Shown here: positions 22,060-32,700 of the stretch, one piece after another | Position numbering within the stretch: position 1 is the stretch's first letter | How the letters are laid out: each line of letters opens with the position of its first letter | Assembly (NCBI GenBank): GCA_916610825.1 | Contig: OU744453.1 | Span: 4,811,845 to 4,875,844 of the forward strand | Direction of reading: 5' to 3' | DNA from: Haliclystus octoradiatus | Taxonomy: Eukaryota; Cnidaria; Staurozoa; Stauromedusae; Haliclystidae | DNA: 64,000 nt | Translations under genes and position numbers: made by a program | The notes under the pieces: generated by a model | What the model was told of the DNA's origin: nothing | Databases searched by the model: none | The model's input: only the letters and a program-made list of their open reading frames with translations

Positions 22060-23432
22060 TCAAGACAATTCAATCGGCTCAATAACCCCCATCCTCTCTA
22101 GCCGAGTTAGCTCTAGGTCTACAGCGGTGTGGAGTGGGAGTGGAACAGGTCTAGCACGGCAAAACATTGGCTCAGCATCCTGCTTTAATTTCATAGAAGC
22201 TAAAACACCAGTTATGTAAGGGAGTGGCTTCACATCATCATCATCTGCAGAATTAACCATCTGGTCACTAACATGATCACGACCCAACAGGCCATAATTT
22301 CTATTAGACTCTACTACATAAAATATGATAGAAGTATTTACGCTATGTTGAACTACATTTAATTTACAGCTACCGATTACTGATAACTCGTGGTCATCAT
22401 AACATTTGAGCTTACGATTGCTTGAAGTGAGCGGAGGACAATCCAACTGTTCCCAAACTTTACGTGACAGAACAGAACATGAGGCGCCAGTGTCTTTTAA
22501 CATTCTCACTTTCACGTTGTTAATACTAATATCTTCAGTAGATAGACTTGTATTATTGACATCATCACAGCATAAAATAATGGCTACATCGTTGACATCG
22601 TCATTGGCGTCACTGTCATGGTCCACTGCTACATGATTTACCTTCGCGGTGTCTTTCTTCTTTTTATAACAGCACTGTTCAAGGTGCCCACGTTTGTTGC
22701 AATAACCACATCTTTTGTTGAAAGCCGGACAAGCACGCGGAGGGTGTGTCCCATCACATAATTTGCATTTATGACTGTTTGAAGCTTTGTTGGTTGAGCT
22801 TTTAACATAATTAACGACCACTTTTCCTTCATTAGGTAATGTCGTTCGTTGTAGAAATGTCTGCGTCATATCGTAGAGGCGGACACGTTCTCTTAAATCC
22901 TCAAAAGTAGCCGTTGGCATTAGTCGTATATAATCCAGCAACTTTCTGGTGTTTATAAAAACCAATTTCTTTAACTCTTCTGATGGGTCCAATGTTTCTT
23001 TGAACCGTGAAAAGTCGCATCTTTCACTTTGATAATTGATTCTAGTGTAGACATCTTCTATTGACTCATCTGGCAATTGTCGTATTGCTAAAAATGTAGT
23101 GCGTTCAGCAATCAAAAAACGCTCTTTTGGCTCTATGTATTTACAAGCGATAGCATAAATGTCAGCAAATGGCATTTGTTCAAGCTTCTTTGGTGTAACC
23201 AATCTTGACAATGTGATATATGATGTCTCTCCACACATTTCTATGAACATATCAGTTTGCTCTAAATACCCGTCTTTGGAAAGATCACCATCTTCAAGAT
23301 GATCGCGACGGCATTTAGCATTAAGCGAAGCAAACCAAGCGTTTTCTTTCTCGACATCATCTAAGACTAAAATTCTTTTTTTGGTCCATCGCAATGTCAG
23401 CGAAGATTCTTTGTACTTTATAACTCGCAGCG
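22060..23432 (-). pseudogene. gypsy Gag and protease
   Basis: The frame encodes a short Gag with two zinc knuckles (C-x2-C-x3-H-x4-C, then C-x2-C-x4-H-x4-C at about 22660-22770), then a protease with DTGA (about 22480-22490) and LLGRD. It ends at TGA 22060-22062 in the linker before RT, where related elements read on. The frame stays open through the primer-binding site into the LTR, and the first internal ATG is about 68 codons in, so the true start is unclear and the Gag N-terminus seems short. Confidence 0.85.
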
Positions 23433-23435
23433 CCA
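23418..23435 (-). other. gypsy primer-binding site
   Basis: Three bases inside the 5' LTR the minus strand reads TGGCGCTGCGAGTTATAA. TGG pairs with the CCA end of a tRNA. I cannot name the tRNA from sequence alone. Confidence 0.6.
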
Positions 23436-23438
23436 ATT

Positions 23439-23604
23439 TGTCGTATGACAATGATTAAAGATATTCATGAGTCAATGAGTACAACGCGAGATCCAACATA
23501 ATCTAATCTTATTAATAAAGAACATCTACTTTTATAGTCTACATCAAAACGAGGTTAATATAAAGAGGTTATATATACAGGAATAACAATTACGTAATAC
23601 GACA
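23439..23604 (-). promoter_or_regulatory. gypsy 5' LTR
   Basis: 166 bp, identical by eye to the 3' LTR. On the minus strand a TATAAAAG box and an upstream TATATATAA lie in the first half, suitable for a promoter. Confidence 0.93.
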
Positions 23605-23962
23605 TCCAATAAATTACTTTTGCTCGCTACGCTCGCAATAATCCTTCTACCCCTTCTATGATCCTATCAACAGCTCATTGAGAGCCGATGCAACGGAGAA
23701 ATTTAGTGTCAAGTAAGGCCAGAGTAAGAGTTAGAGTTACCATTAGTAAATCAAAAGAAATTGGCGCTCGTTCCGCTCACAAGAAGAACACTAGAAGAAT
23801 TATATAGGAAGCCGGAAGCAGCAGTAGAACTTTTGCACTTCACCGACGCTAAGATGAATTACATTAAAATCTTCTCTCTGAGTTGAAAATTTTGGTACTT
23901 AATTGTCTAACACCCCCAATTGTACCCCAATATACTTTTTGATTTGCTCCCCTGTTTACAGG

Positions 23963-26279
23963 TACGACGATATTAAAGGATTACATAACTCTGTGTTACC
24001 GGAATTTGAACATACGAATTTATGTAACATAAAGTTTGTCTGAATCATCAATTTTCGCTGCTCAATTTCACTGTAATAATCGGTTTTGCAATTTAATAAG
24101 TCATTATTTGAGTCATTCGGGAAATAATCTATAATAAAATTCTTACAAATATCATTTCAAACAGAATGTGAAGAAACTCAATAATATAAATGGTTTGTGC
24201 CATGTCTAAGTGATCAAAAGTGTGATAGTATTTTCGTTTGAATATCGCATCTCCAAAGCTGTTATTTAATTGTTAGTATATAGTGAAAATTGAATCATTA
24301 TATAGTGAAAATTGAATCATTATATGGTAAATTTTATGTCTTAAATGTCATTCAGTTTCTGCTGATCGTTGTCATTTTCATGACATGTTCTATAGATGAA
24401 AGGGTAAAACCATGCTGGTATAGCTAAGAATATAGCCGACATAGTAACTAAAACCAAAATCACTTTAATGGTTACCTTGAAATCTCGTGCGTTGTCATGA
24501 GATTTTAACTGAATATAAGGTGTTAAATCATTTTTAGTGACTATACAATCTAGATATATTTAAATACGATGCTGATTTCTGTGTAGACAATTCTTAGGCA
24601 AAATCATCTTGGAAATAGCATTATAAAATAGCTTTGTAAATATAAAAACTCACTGAGAGTAAGTTATAAACACGTTACAAGCCATAGATTACATATGAAA
24701 AATCATAATAATTAAAATTTCTATCATTGAATATTTCTGGAAAAGATTCGCAAATCATCTATTAGTTTTCTAATAATATAAAAAAAACGAAAATATATTC
24801 CAATAACAAAAATGTATTCCAATACCGTGACCCAAAGTGCTATAATGCTCTTTTTAAAAATTTGGTCTGTAAACGATAAAATTGCAATAACAAGTTTAAA
24901 ATTTGAAAGTAACCTAACCTACAGTTCGAAATCTTCCTGCCTATCCAGGAAAATGTTTGATTGTTCAAAGAGATCGATTTCTTTGCATAATCTTGCGAAA
25001 TAAAGCAATCAGAGCCATTCAGCTGATTTTTAATTACTTTTTTCTGGCAGAAAAAGCTATCAGAAGTTTGCTCAATATGACATCTAGTTTACATTACATA
25101 ACCATATGAAATGTATAAACAGCTCTTTGCTTGGATAAATAAAAAGCTTCAGAAGGCTCCCTTATCTTTCTAAGCATTTGAAAATGGCTACATCACAGTA
25201 TTTAAAGAACTTCGAATGACCAGCAGCCTTTGCGTTGTTTTGCTGTTTTGATTACAAGAAACGGGGCTAATTCCCAGGAAAGTGACGTCAGCGTATTTTC
25301 CTCGTGGATTTTGCTACTGAAAGACACGACAGAAAGCTCGAGAAAATAATCTGATTTTTCAATTTCAATTTCGAATAAATCTTAATTTTCGCAAATATTG
25401 ATAGGTGCAAGTACATACCATGATGTCGAAACGCAGCATATGGCCAAAATCCTATAGCGGAATAGGAGTCACAGTCCGATCATATGTCTGAGAAGTTTGA
25501 CGTAAATCAAAATAACTTTCAAATCAATACTATTTAAATTCATATGATTCTAAATTTCATAATTTCCGTGTATAAATGCTATAGAATAACAATGCAATAT
25601 AAAACTACTATTTTTAGACGAAGCCTACGTGTTTACAAACATAATTTTTTCAAATTAAGAATAATGAGTCAATGATCAAAGTGTCCGCATTAAAATGCGA
25701 ATTCACATGGTGCTATAATTTATTTTTGTTTTGGTGATAAATTTCGATTTTAAAGGCTAACAAATCTCTTCTGGTTCTTTCAATCCCAAATATTCTGGTA
25801 TCAAGTAAACACCAACGTGAAATTTTGAATCATTCGAGTTCAGAAAAACTGTCTTCCATCTACAATTCGTATGAAGCTACACGATAGTAGCAAGATTTTT
25901 GTGAAACACATTTCTTCAAGCGTCGAAAGCCCTTACGACGTCCACGGTCCACCGACATTGCTTTTCTAACTTTCCAAACCAGTTCGCTGATAAATAACTT
26001 GAAAGAGATGCTTCCATGTTTGTTTACGAAATGTTTTACAGAATCGTGGGTGTGTGTGCAAAGGAGACATAAAGGCGTACCGTGTATCATAAAAACAAAT
26101 GGTTGAAATCTGGGTCCAGATTTCAAAGACAAAAATATGCAAAGGCTGCTGGTCATTCTTTGGTCTTTAATGTCACTCAAGCCGAATATATTTTGAAGAA
26201 AAACCTGGTTATTTTTCAAAATAAAATTTTTCTTTTCTTTTCTTTTCAACCATAACAACGAAATAGTTAACAGAGAAAA
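23963..26279. other. AT-rich intergenic stretch
   Basis: No gene is recognised. It contains a 22-bp direct repeat (24281 and 24303, TAGTGAAAATTGAATCAT) and a 20-bp inverted repeat (25214-25233 and 26139-26158). The minus-strand frames at 25860-26258 and 26209-26508 lack recognisable domains; the second is antisense to the PLE fragment. Confidence 0.5.
25214..26158. repeat. 945-bp segment bounded by 20-bp inverted repeats
   Basis: GAATGACCAGCAGCCTTTGC at 25214-25233 is perfectly inverted at 26139-26158. This could mark a MITE, but no target duplication is evident and the interior is unknown. Confidence 0.4.
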
Positions 26280-26283
26280 GAAA

Positions 26284-26748
26284 AATCAGCAGGCAGCTTG
26301 TACTAAACAATGTAATTGTAGGGTAAAACGGCCTTGCCCATTTAACAATGAATGCCTCACAGAAAGCCTCGTTTACAAGGCAAAAGTTACTACCAAAGAA
26401 GATCAGGAAAGTCAAAATTACATCGGTTTGATGGAGAGAACCTTCAAACAAAGATACACGCAGAATATGATGTCCTTCAACCACAGAAAATATATTAACA
26501 GCACACAACTTTCGAAATACATTTGGAGACTAAAAGATAGGAAAGAAAACTACAAAATTGAATGGACCTGCCTAGCTAAAGCGAAAGTATACAGCAACAA
26601 ATAAAAAAAGCCATCTATATGTCTAATTGAAAAGTACCATATCAATTGCGCTAAAGAAGATCTATTGAACAAAAAGTCTGAACTCATTTCCAAATGTAGA
26701 CATGAAAATAAATTTTATCTAATTAATTTAAAATCAGTGAAAACATAA
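26284..26748 (+). pseudogene. Penelope-like element, GIY-YIG endonuclease fragment
   Basis: An open frame with one internal TAA (26602-26604) carries the Cys knuckle (CNC...CPFNNECL), LVYKAKV, NYIGLMERTFKQRY, LSKYIWRLK, YKIEW, CLIEKYHI, LLNKKSEL and CRHENKF. This is the C-terminal GIY-YIG endonuclease of Penelope-like retroelements. The reverse transcriptase that should precede it is missing, so the copy is 5'-truncated at about 26280. The endonuclease normally nicks target DNA. About 160 bp downstream lies a hammerhead-like motif, as expected for PLE terminal repeats. Confidence 0.88.
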
Positions 26749-26869
26749 CACATATTTTATAATTTACATATGCAGATGATACCTTACCAACGATAATAGG
26801 AAATAAAAACAATACAATTTAGCCTATGTTCTGTTAAACAATAACTGTAGGTTTGTAAATCGATATATG

Positions 26870-26990
26870 CGAAACTGTATGTTTTTCGTTATTTAGTTTA
26901 TTTGTCTGATGATTGCGTAAGCATGAGACTATTAGTAACAATTATGAATGTGTAGTCTTTGACTTCTTTTATTATATTTATCTCTGTGAA
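26870..26990 (+). ncRNA. PLE 3' module with hammerhead-like motif
   Basis: CTGATGA (26906-26912), a 3-bp stem closed by GTAA (TGC-GTAA-GCA), then GAGAC (26925-26929, GAAAC in the copy at 62810) and, after a loop, TAGTC (26953-26957). The order matches the hammerhead core CUGAUGA/stem II/GAAA/stem III/UC, with CTA/TAG able to form a short stem III. The third base of the GAAA box is changed here, and stem I is poor. The block repeats at 62766-62870 and 63290-63400. Confidence 0.5.
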
Positions 26991-27119
26991 ATGCTATATA
27001 TAGAGCACTATTTTTTGTTATTAGATAATATCTATAATATAATCATATTTTTAATTAACTAATTTCTAAAGCGCCTTGAGAAAAGTTAATGTCATGCACT
27101 ATATAAAAACAATCTATAC

Positions 27120-27671
27120 TACTTTGGAGCACTCCCACTGACGTAAACTGCTCGCAAACTCTCCTTTAATCGAAAACTCTAGTATTATATTAGATTCTGC
27201 TAATCCAAGGAAGGGTCACCGTGGCTCTGCGTGGACGAGGGTGCCATTTTTGAAAAAAGTGGAGTACGCAAACTAGTTCGAAGATTCGTAGAAAATGCAA
27301 CAAAATGTATTATAAAAAATCATTATATTTTAATTAAAATTATTTTTATAATTAATACCCGAACAACGTTCGATGTGTATTATTATTGCTTTTTTTTCAA
27401 TATTATCAATTTCAATTTAATTCTTCGATCGGTTTCACAAACATGAGCTGTATGAAGAGTCGGTCATTTGATAACTAAGCCTTTTGAAAATGTTCGTTTT
27501 AAGTCCGATTTAAAGACAAATATATAACAGGTATCGGATACTTTGTAAAACATTTGCGACAATACCAATTTATTGAGAACAAGTATAATATTCAGTAAAT
27601 GAGTAATACATTAGGAAATGATTCATATATTGACTCACCCCCCGACCCAATTAGATATTTATGTATATTAA
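27120..27671 (+). repeat. duplicated host unit, copy 0, left part
   Basis: Blocks here recur in order to the right: GAGCACTCCCACTGAC (27126) matches about 49311 and 51416; GTCGGTCATTTGATA (27460) matches 50372; ATTGACTCACC (27630) matches 50549. The unit is split at 27671 by the 20.8-kb element and continues at 48507. A MITE remnant (about 27200-27300, GTGGAGTACGCAAAC) belongs to the GGTTACTCC family. Confidence 0.7.
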
Positions 27672-27942
27672 ATAACGCTTCGCACAAATGATGTGAGCAC
27701 AACAGACTTATTAATGGAAGATTTACGAAGTTAAGGAACCATATAAACTACAAAAAGTATATAATAAAGTCGATAAAGGCAATATGAAATATTTTGAAGA
27801 AAATAAATTATCAAAACATACAAAATTGCACCAAAAAGTTGAATTATTCATTTGAACGCAGATAAACGCATGACTGATCGAATTAATCACGGATGTTTAG
27901 ACAAAGACATGGATTAACATTGTTTAGTATTGGAAATCAAAC
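27672..27942 (+). repeat. left terminal inverted repeat cap, 271 bp
   Basis: Single-copy-looking sequence that reappears inverted at 48231-48502 with high identity, including GCACAACAGACTTATTAATG and GTTTAGACAAAGACATGGAT. The satellite begins directly after it. Confidence 0.92.
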
Positions 27943-28398
27943 AGACGAATATTCAAATTATCACGGGTACGTGAGATCTAAACTTTGGACGAATATTCAA
28001 ATTAACAGTGTTTCGTATGGAATACAAAAACAGACGCATATTCAAATTATCACGGGTTTGATCTAAACTTTGGACGAATATTCAAATTAACAGTGTTTCG
28101 TATGGAATATAAAAATAGACGCATATTCAAATTATCACGGGTTTGATCTAAACTTTGGACGAATATTCAAATTAACAGTGTTTCGTATGGAATATAAAAA
28201 TAGACGCATATTCAAATTATCACGGGTTTGATCTAAACTTTGGACGAATATTCAAATTAACAGTGTTTCGTATGGAATATAAAAATAGACGCATATTCAA
28301 ATTATCACGGGTTTGATCTAAACTTTGGACGAATATTCAAATATACAGTGTTTCGTATGGAATATAAAAATAGACGCATATTCAAATTATCACGGGTT
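27943..28398 (-). repeat. satellite array, left arm part 1
   Basis: About five 85-bp units in the orientation opposite to the main array, very similar to one another. The array is cut by the 576-bp insert. Confidence 0.95.
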
Positions 28399-28974
28399 AA
28401 ATAATTGACAGTCTTTTTAACCATGGATATGATGAATATAAGTTTGGATTTTTCCAAAGCAACCCGTTTTTTCAGAAATAACAGTTTCGCTCATATTTTC
28501 TTTTAGATTTTCAGCTGGATTAGAGTTATATAATGCAGGGAAAGTTGTGATGATATTATGTGCATCATTCGTATTATTGAGCAGTAAATCACTGCATGTT
28601 AGAGGATGTGTTACACAGTCAACGGATGTTTCTTTAACTTCGTGTTACCATGCGTGATCTCCTGATATTTCGGTCCAGGTTAATTTCTATATGCAATTAT
28701 ATTCGCTTGTCAATTTACGCGCTAGAGCTTCGTTAGGAACTAGTTAATAGTAAAACAGACAAGAAATCTCTGTTTATTGACCGGTAATTCCTCCATAACT
28801 CGCTCTATTTCAGCACGGGACTCTATCTCCCTGGATCGCTTTTGCTTCTCTGCTTCGTCTTTTAATAGTATATAATTTCGTTAAAAAATAGGGTAGAATC
28901 AATATAATAATATAAATGACAGGGATTACACACAGAGAAGAGGGGATGCCGATATTGAAATATGCATTGGCATA
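28399..28974 (-). other. unique insert in the left satellite arm
   Basis: Non-satellite sequence present only in the left arm. On the minus strand it holds two open stretches: 28740-28880 (46 codons, very charged, with DEAEKQKRSREIESRAEIER, possible coiled coil) and 28417-28644 (75 codons, ending at TAA 28417). The first follows an AAAAG acceptor-like site, so exons of a captured or internal gene are possible. I recognise no family. Confidence 0.5.
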
Positions 28975-29733
28975 ACAGTATGGAATATAAAAACAGGCGC
29001 ATATTCAAATTATCTCGGGTTTGATCTAAACTTTGGACGAATATTCAAATTATCACGGGTGTGAACTAAACTTTGGACGAATTTATTCAAATTAACAATG
29101 TTTCGTATGGAATATAAAAACAGACGCATATTCAAACTATCACCGGTTTGATCTAAACTTTGGACGAATATTCAAATTAATAGGGTTTCGTATAGAATAA
29201 AAAAACTGACGCATATTCAAATTATCACGGGTTTGATCTAAACTTTGGACGAATATTCAAATTATCACGGGTGTGAACTAACTTTTGACGAATATTCAAA
29301 TTAACAATGTTTCGTATGGAATATAAAAACAGACGCATATTCAAATTATCACGGGTTTGATCTAAACTTTGGACGAATACTCAAATTAATAGGGTTTCGT
29401 ATAGAATTAAAAAACAGACGCATATTCAAACTATCACGGGTTTGATCTAAGCTTTGGACGAATATTCAAATTAATAGGATTTCGTATAGAATAAAAAAAC
29501 AGACGCATATTCAAATTATCACGGGTTTGATCTAAACTTTGGACGAATATTCAAATTAACAATGTTTCGTATAGAATAAAAAAACAGACGCATATATTCA
29601 AATTATCACAGGTTTGATCTAAACTTTGGACGAATATTAAATTAATAGGGTTTCGTATGGAATATAAAACAGACGCATATTCAAACTATCACGGGTTTGA
29701 TCTAAACTTTGGACGAATATTCAAATTAACCCG
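28975..29733 (-). repeat. satellite array, left arm part 2
   Basis: More diverged 85-bp units and some half units in left-arm orientation, ending at the inversion point at about 29733, where ATTCAAATTA meets TAATTTGAAT almost without spacer. Confidence 0.92.
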
Positions 29734-32700
29734 TGATAATTTGAATATGTGTCTGTTTTTCTAATGCATACGAAACATTGTTAATTTGAATATTCGTCCA
29801 AAGTTTAGATCAAACCCGTGATAATTTGAATATGCGTCTGTTTTTCTATTCCATACGAAACACTGTTAATTTGAATATTCGTCCAAAGTTTAGATCAAAC
29901 CCGTGATAATTTGAATATGTGTCTATTTTCTATTCCATGCGAAACACTGTTAATTTGAATATTCGTCAAAAGTTTAGATCACATACGTGATAATTTGATT
30001 ATGCGTCTATTTTCTATTCCATACGAAACACTGTTAATTTGAATATTCGTCCAAAGTTTAGATCACATACGTGATAATTTGAATATTTGTCCAAAGTTTA
30101 GATAAAACCCGTGATAATTTGAATATGCGTCTGTTTTTATATTCCGTACAAAACACTGTTAATTTGAATATTCGTCCAAAGTTTAGATCAAACCCGTGAT
30201 AATTTGAATATGCGTCTGTTTTTCTATTCCATACGAAACACTGTTAATTTGAAGATTCGTCCAAAGTTTAGATCAAACCCGTGATAATTTGAATATGTGT
30301 CTGTATTTATTTTCCATACGAAACACTGTTAATTTGAATATTCGTCCAAAGTTTAGATCAAACCCGTGATAATTTGATTATGCGTCTATTTTCTATTCCA
30401 TACGAAACACTGTTAATTTGAATATTCGTCCAAAGTTTAGATCACATACGTGATAATTTGAATATTTGTCCAAAGTTTAGATCAAACCCGTGATAATTTG
30501 ATTATGCGTCTGTATTTATTTTCAATACGAAACACTGTTAATTTGAATATTCGTCCAAAGTTTAGATCACATACGTGATAATTTGATTATTTGTCCAAAG
30601 TTTAGATCAAACCCGTGATAATTTGAATATGCGTCTGTATTTATTTTCCATACGAAACACTGTTAATTTGAATATTCGTCCAAAGATTAGATCAAACCCG
30701 TGATAATTTGATTATGCGTCTATTTTCTATTCCATACGAAACACTGTTAATTTGAATATTCATCCAAAGTTTAGATCACATACGTGATAATTTGAATATT
30801 TGTCCAAAGTTTAGATCAAACCCGTGATAATTTGATTATGCGTCTGTATTTATTTTCAATACGAAACACTGTTAATTTGAATATTCATCCAAAGTTTAGA
30901 TCACATACGTGATAATTTGAATATTTGTCCAAAGTTTAGATCAAACCCGTGATAATTTGAATATGCGTCTGTATTTATTTTCCATACAAAACACTGTTAA
31001 TTTGAATATTCGTCCAAAGTTTAGATCAAACCCGTGATATTTTGAATATGCGTCTGTTTTTCTGTTCCATACGAAACACTGTTAATTTGTATATTCGTCC
31101 AAAGTTTAGATCAAACCCGTTATAATTTGAATATGCGTCTGTTTTTCTATTCCATACGAAACACCGTTAATTTGAATATTCGTCCAAAGTTTAGATCAAA
31201 CCCGTGATAATTTGAATATGTGTCTATGTTTTCTATTCCATACGAAACACTGTTAATTTGAACATTCGTCCAAAGTTTAGATCACATACGTGATAATTTG
31301 AATATTTGTCCAAAGTTTAGATCAAACCCGTGATAATTTGAATATGCGTCTGTTTTTCTATTCCATACGAAACACTGTTAATTTGAATATTCGTCCAAAG
31401 TTTAGATCAAACCCGTGATAATTTGAATATGCGTCTGTATTTATTTTCCATACGAAACACTGTTAATTTGAATATTCGTCCAAAGTTTAGATCAAACCTG
31501 TGATAATTTGATTATGCGTCTATTTTCTATTCCATACGAAACACTGTTAATTTGAATATTCGTTCAAAGTTTAGATCACATACGTGATAATTTTAATATT
31601 TGTCCAAAGTTTAGATCAAACCCGTGATAATTTGATTATGCGTCTGTATTTATTTTCCATAGGAAAACTGTTAATTTGAATATTCGTCCAAAGTTTAGAT
31701 CAAACCCGTGATAATTTGAATATGCGTCTGTTTTTCTATTCCATACGAAACACTGTTAATTTGAATATTCGTCCAAAGTCTAGATCAAACCCGTGATAAT
31801 TTGAATATGTGTCTATTTTTTCTATTCCATACGAAACACTGCTAATTTGAATATTCGTCCAAAGTTTAGATCACATACGTGATAATTTGAATATGCGTCC
31901 AAAGTTTTAGATGAAACCCGTGATAATTTGAATATGCGTCTGTTTTTCTGTTCCATACGAAACACTGTTAATTTGAATATTCGTCCAAAGTTTAGATCAA
32001 ACCCGTGATAATTTGAATATGTGTCTATGTTTTCTATTCCATACGAAACACTGTTAATTTGAATATTCGTCCAAAGTTTAGATCACATACGTGATAATTT
32101 GAATATTTGTCCAAAGTTTAGATCAAAGCCGTGATAATTTGAATATGAGTCTGTTTTTCTATTCCATACGAAACACTGTTAATTTGAATATTCGTCCAAA
32201 GTTTAGATCAAACCCGTGATAATTTGAATATGCGTCTGTATTTATTTTCCATACGAAACACTGTTAATTTGAATATTCGTCCAAAGTTTAGATCAAACCC
32301 GTGATAATTTGATTATGCGTCTATTTTCTATTCCATACGAAACACTGTTAATTTGAATATTCGTCCAAAGTTTAGATCACATACGTGATAATTTTAATAT
32401 TTGTCCAAAGTTTAGATCAAACCCGTGATAATTTGATTATGCGTCTGTATTTATTTTCCATAGGAAAACTGTTAATTTGAATATTCGTCCAAAGTTTAGA
32501 TCAAACCCGTGATAATTTGAATATGCGTCTGTTTTTCTATTCCATACGAAACACTGTTAATTTGAATATTCGTCCAAAGTCTAGATCAAACCCGTGATAA
32601 TTTGAATATGTGTCTATTTTTTCTATTCCATACGAAACACTGTTAATTTGAATATTCGTCCAAAGTTTAGATCACATACGTGATAATTTGAATATTTGTC

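Larger units (their letters stand above)
19406..23604 (-). mobile_element. Ty3/gypsy LTR retrotransposon, complete structure
   Basis: Two 166-bp LTRs, identical by eye, flank gag-protease, RT, RNase H and integrase in the Ty3/gypsy order on the minus strand. Target duplication TCCAA lies at 19401-19405 and 23605-23609. There is no envelope frame. The zinc-knuckle pair and short layout resemble the Mag group, from general knowledge only. Identical LTRs mean a recent insertion, yet the coding region has a TGA and three single-base frame changes, all in or next to short homopolymers. Confidence 0.92.
18942..23954. mobile_element. hAT-like MITE interrupted by a Ty3/gypsy element
   Basis: Inverted ends CAGGGGCGCAAATCA (left) and, as reverse complement, CAGGGGAGCAAATCA (right) are flanked by a perfect 8-bp duplication TTTACAGG (18934-18941 and 23955-23962). 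This is a hAT signature. Removing the nested gypsy element and its 5-bp duplication leaves about 809 bp without coding capacity. The MITE must predate the gypsy insertion. Confidence 0.88.

Noticed and set aside
26209..26508. 99-codon minus-strand frame
   Set aside because: It is the antisense of the PLE GIY-YIG fragment on the plus strand.
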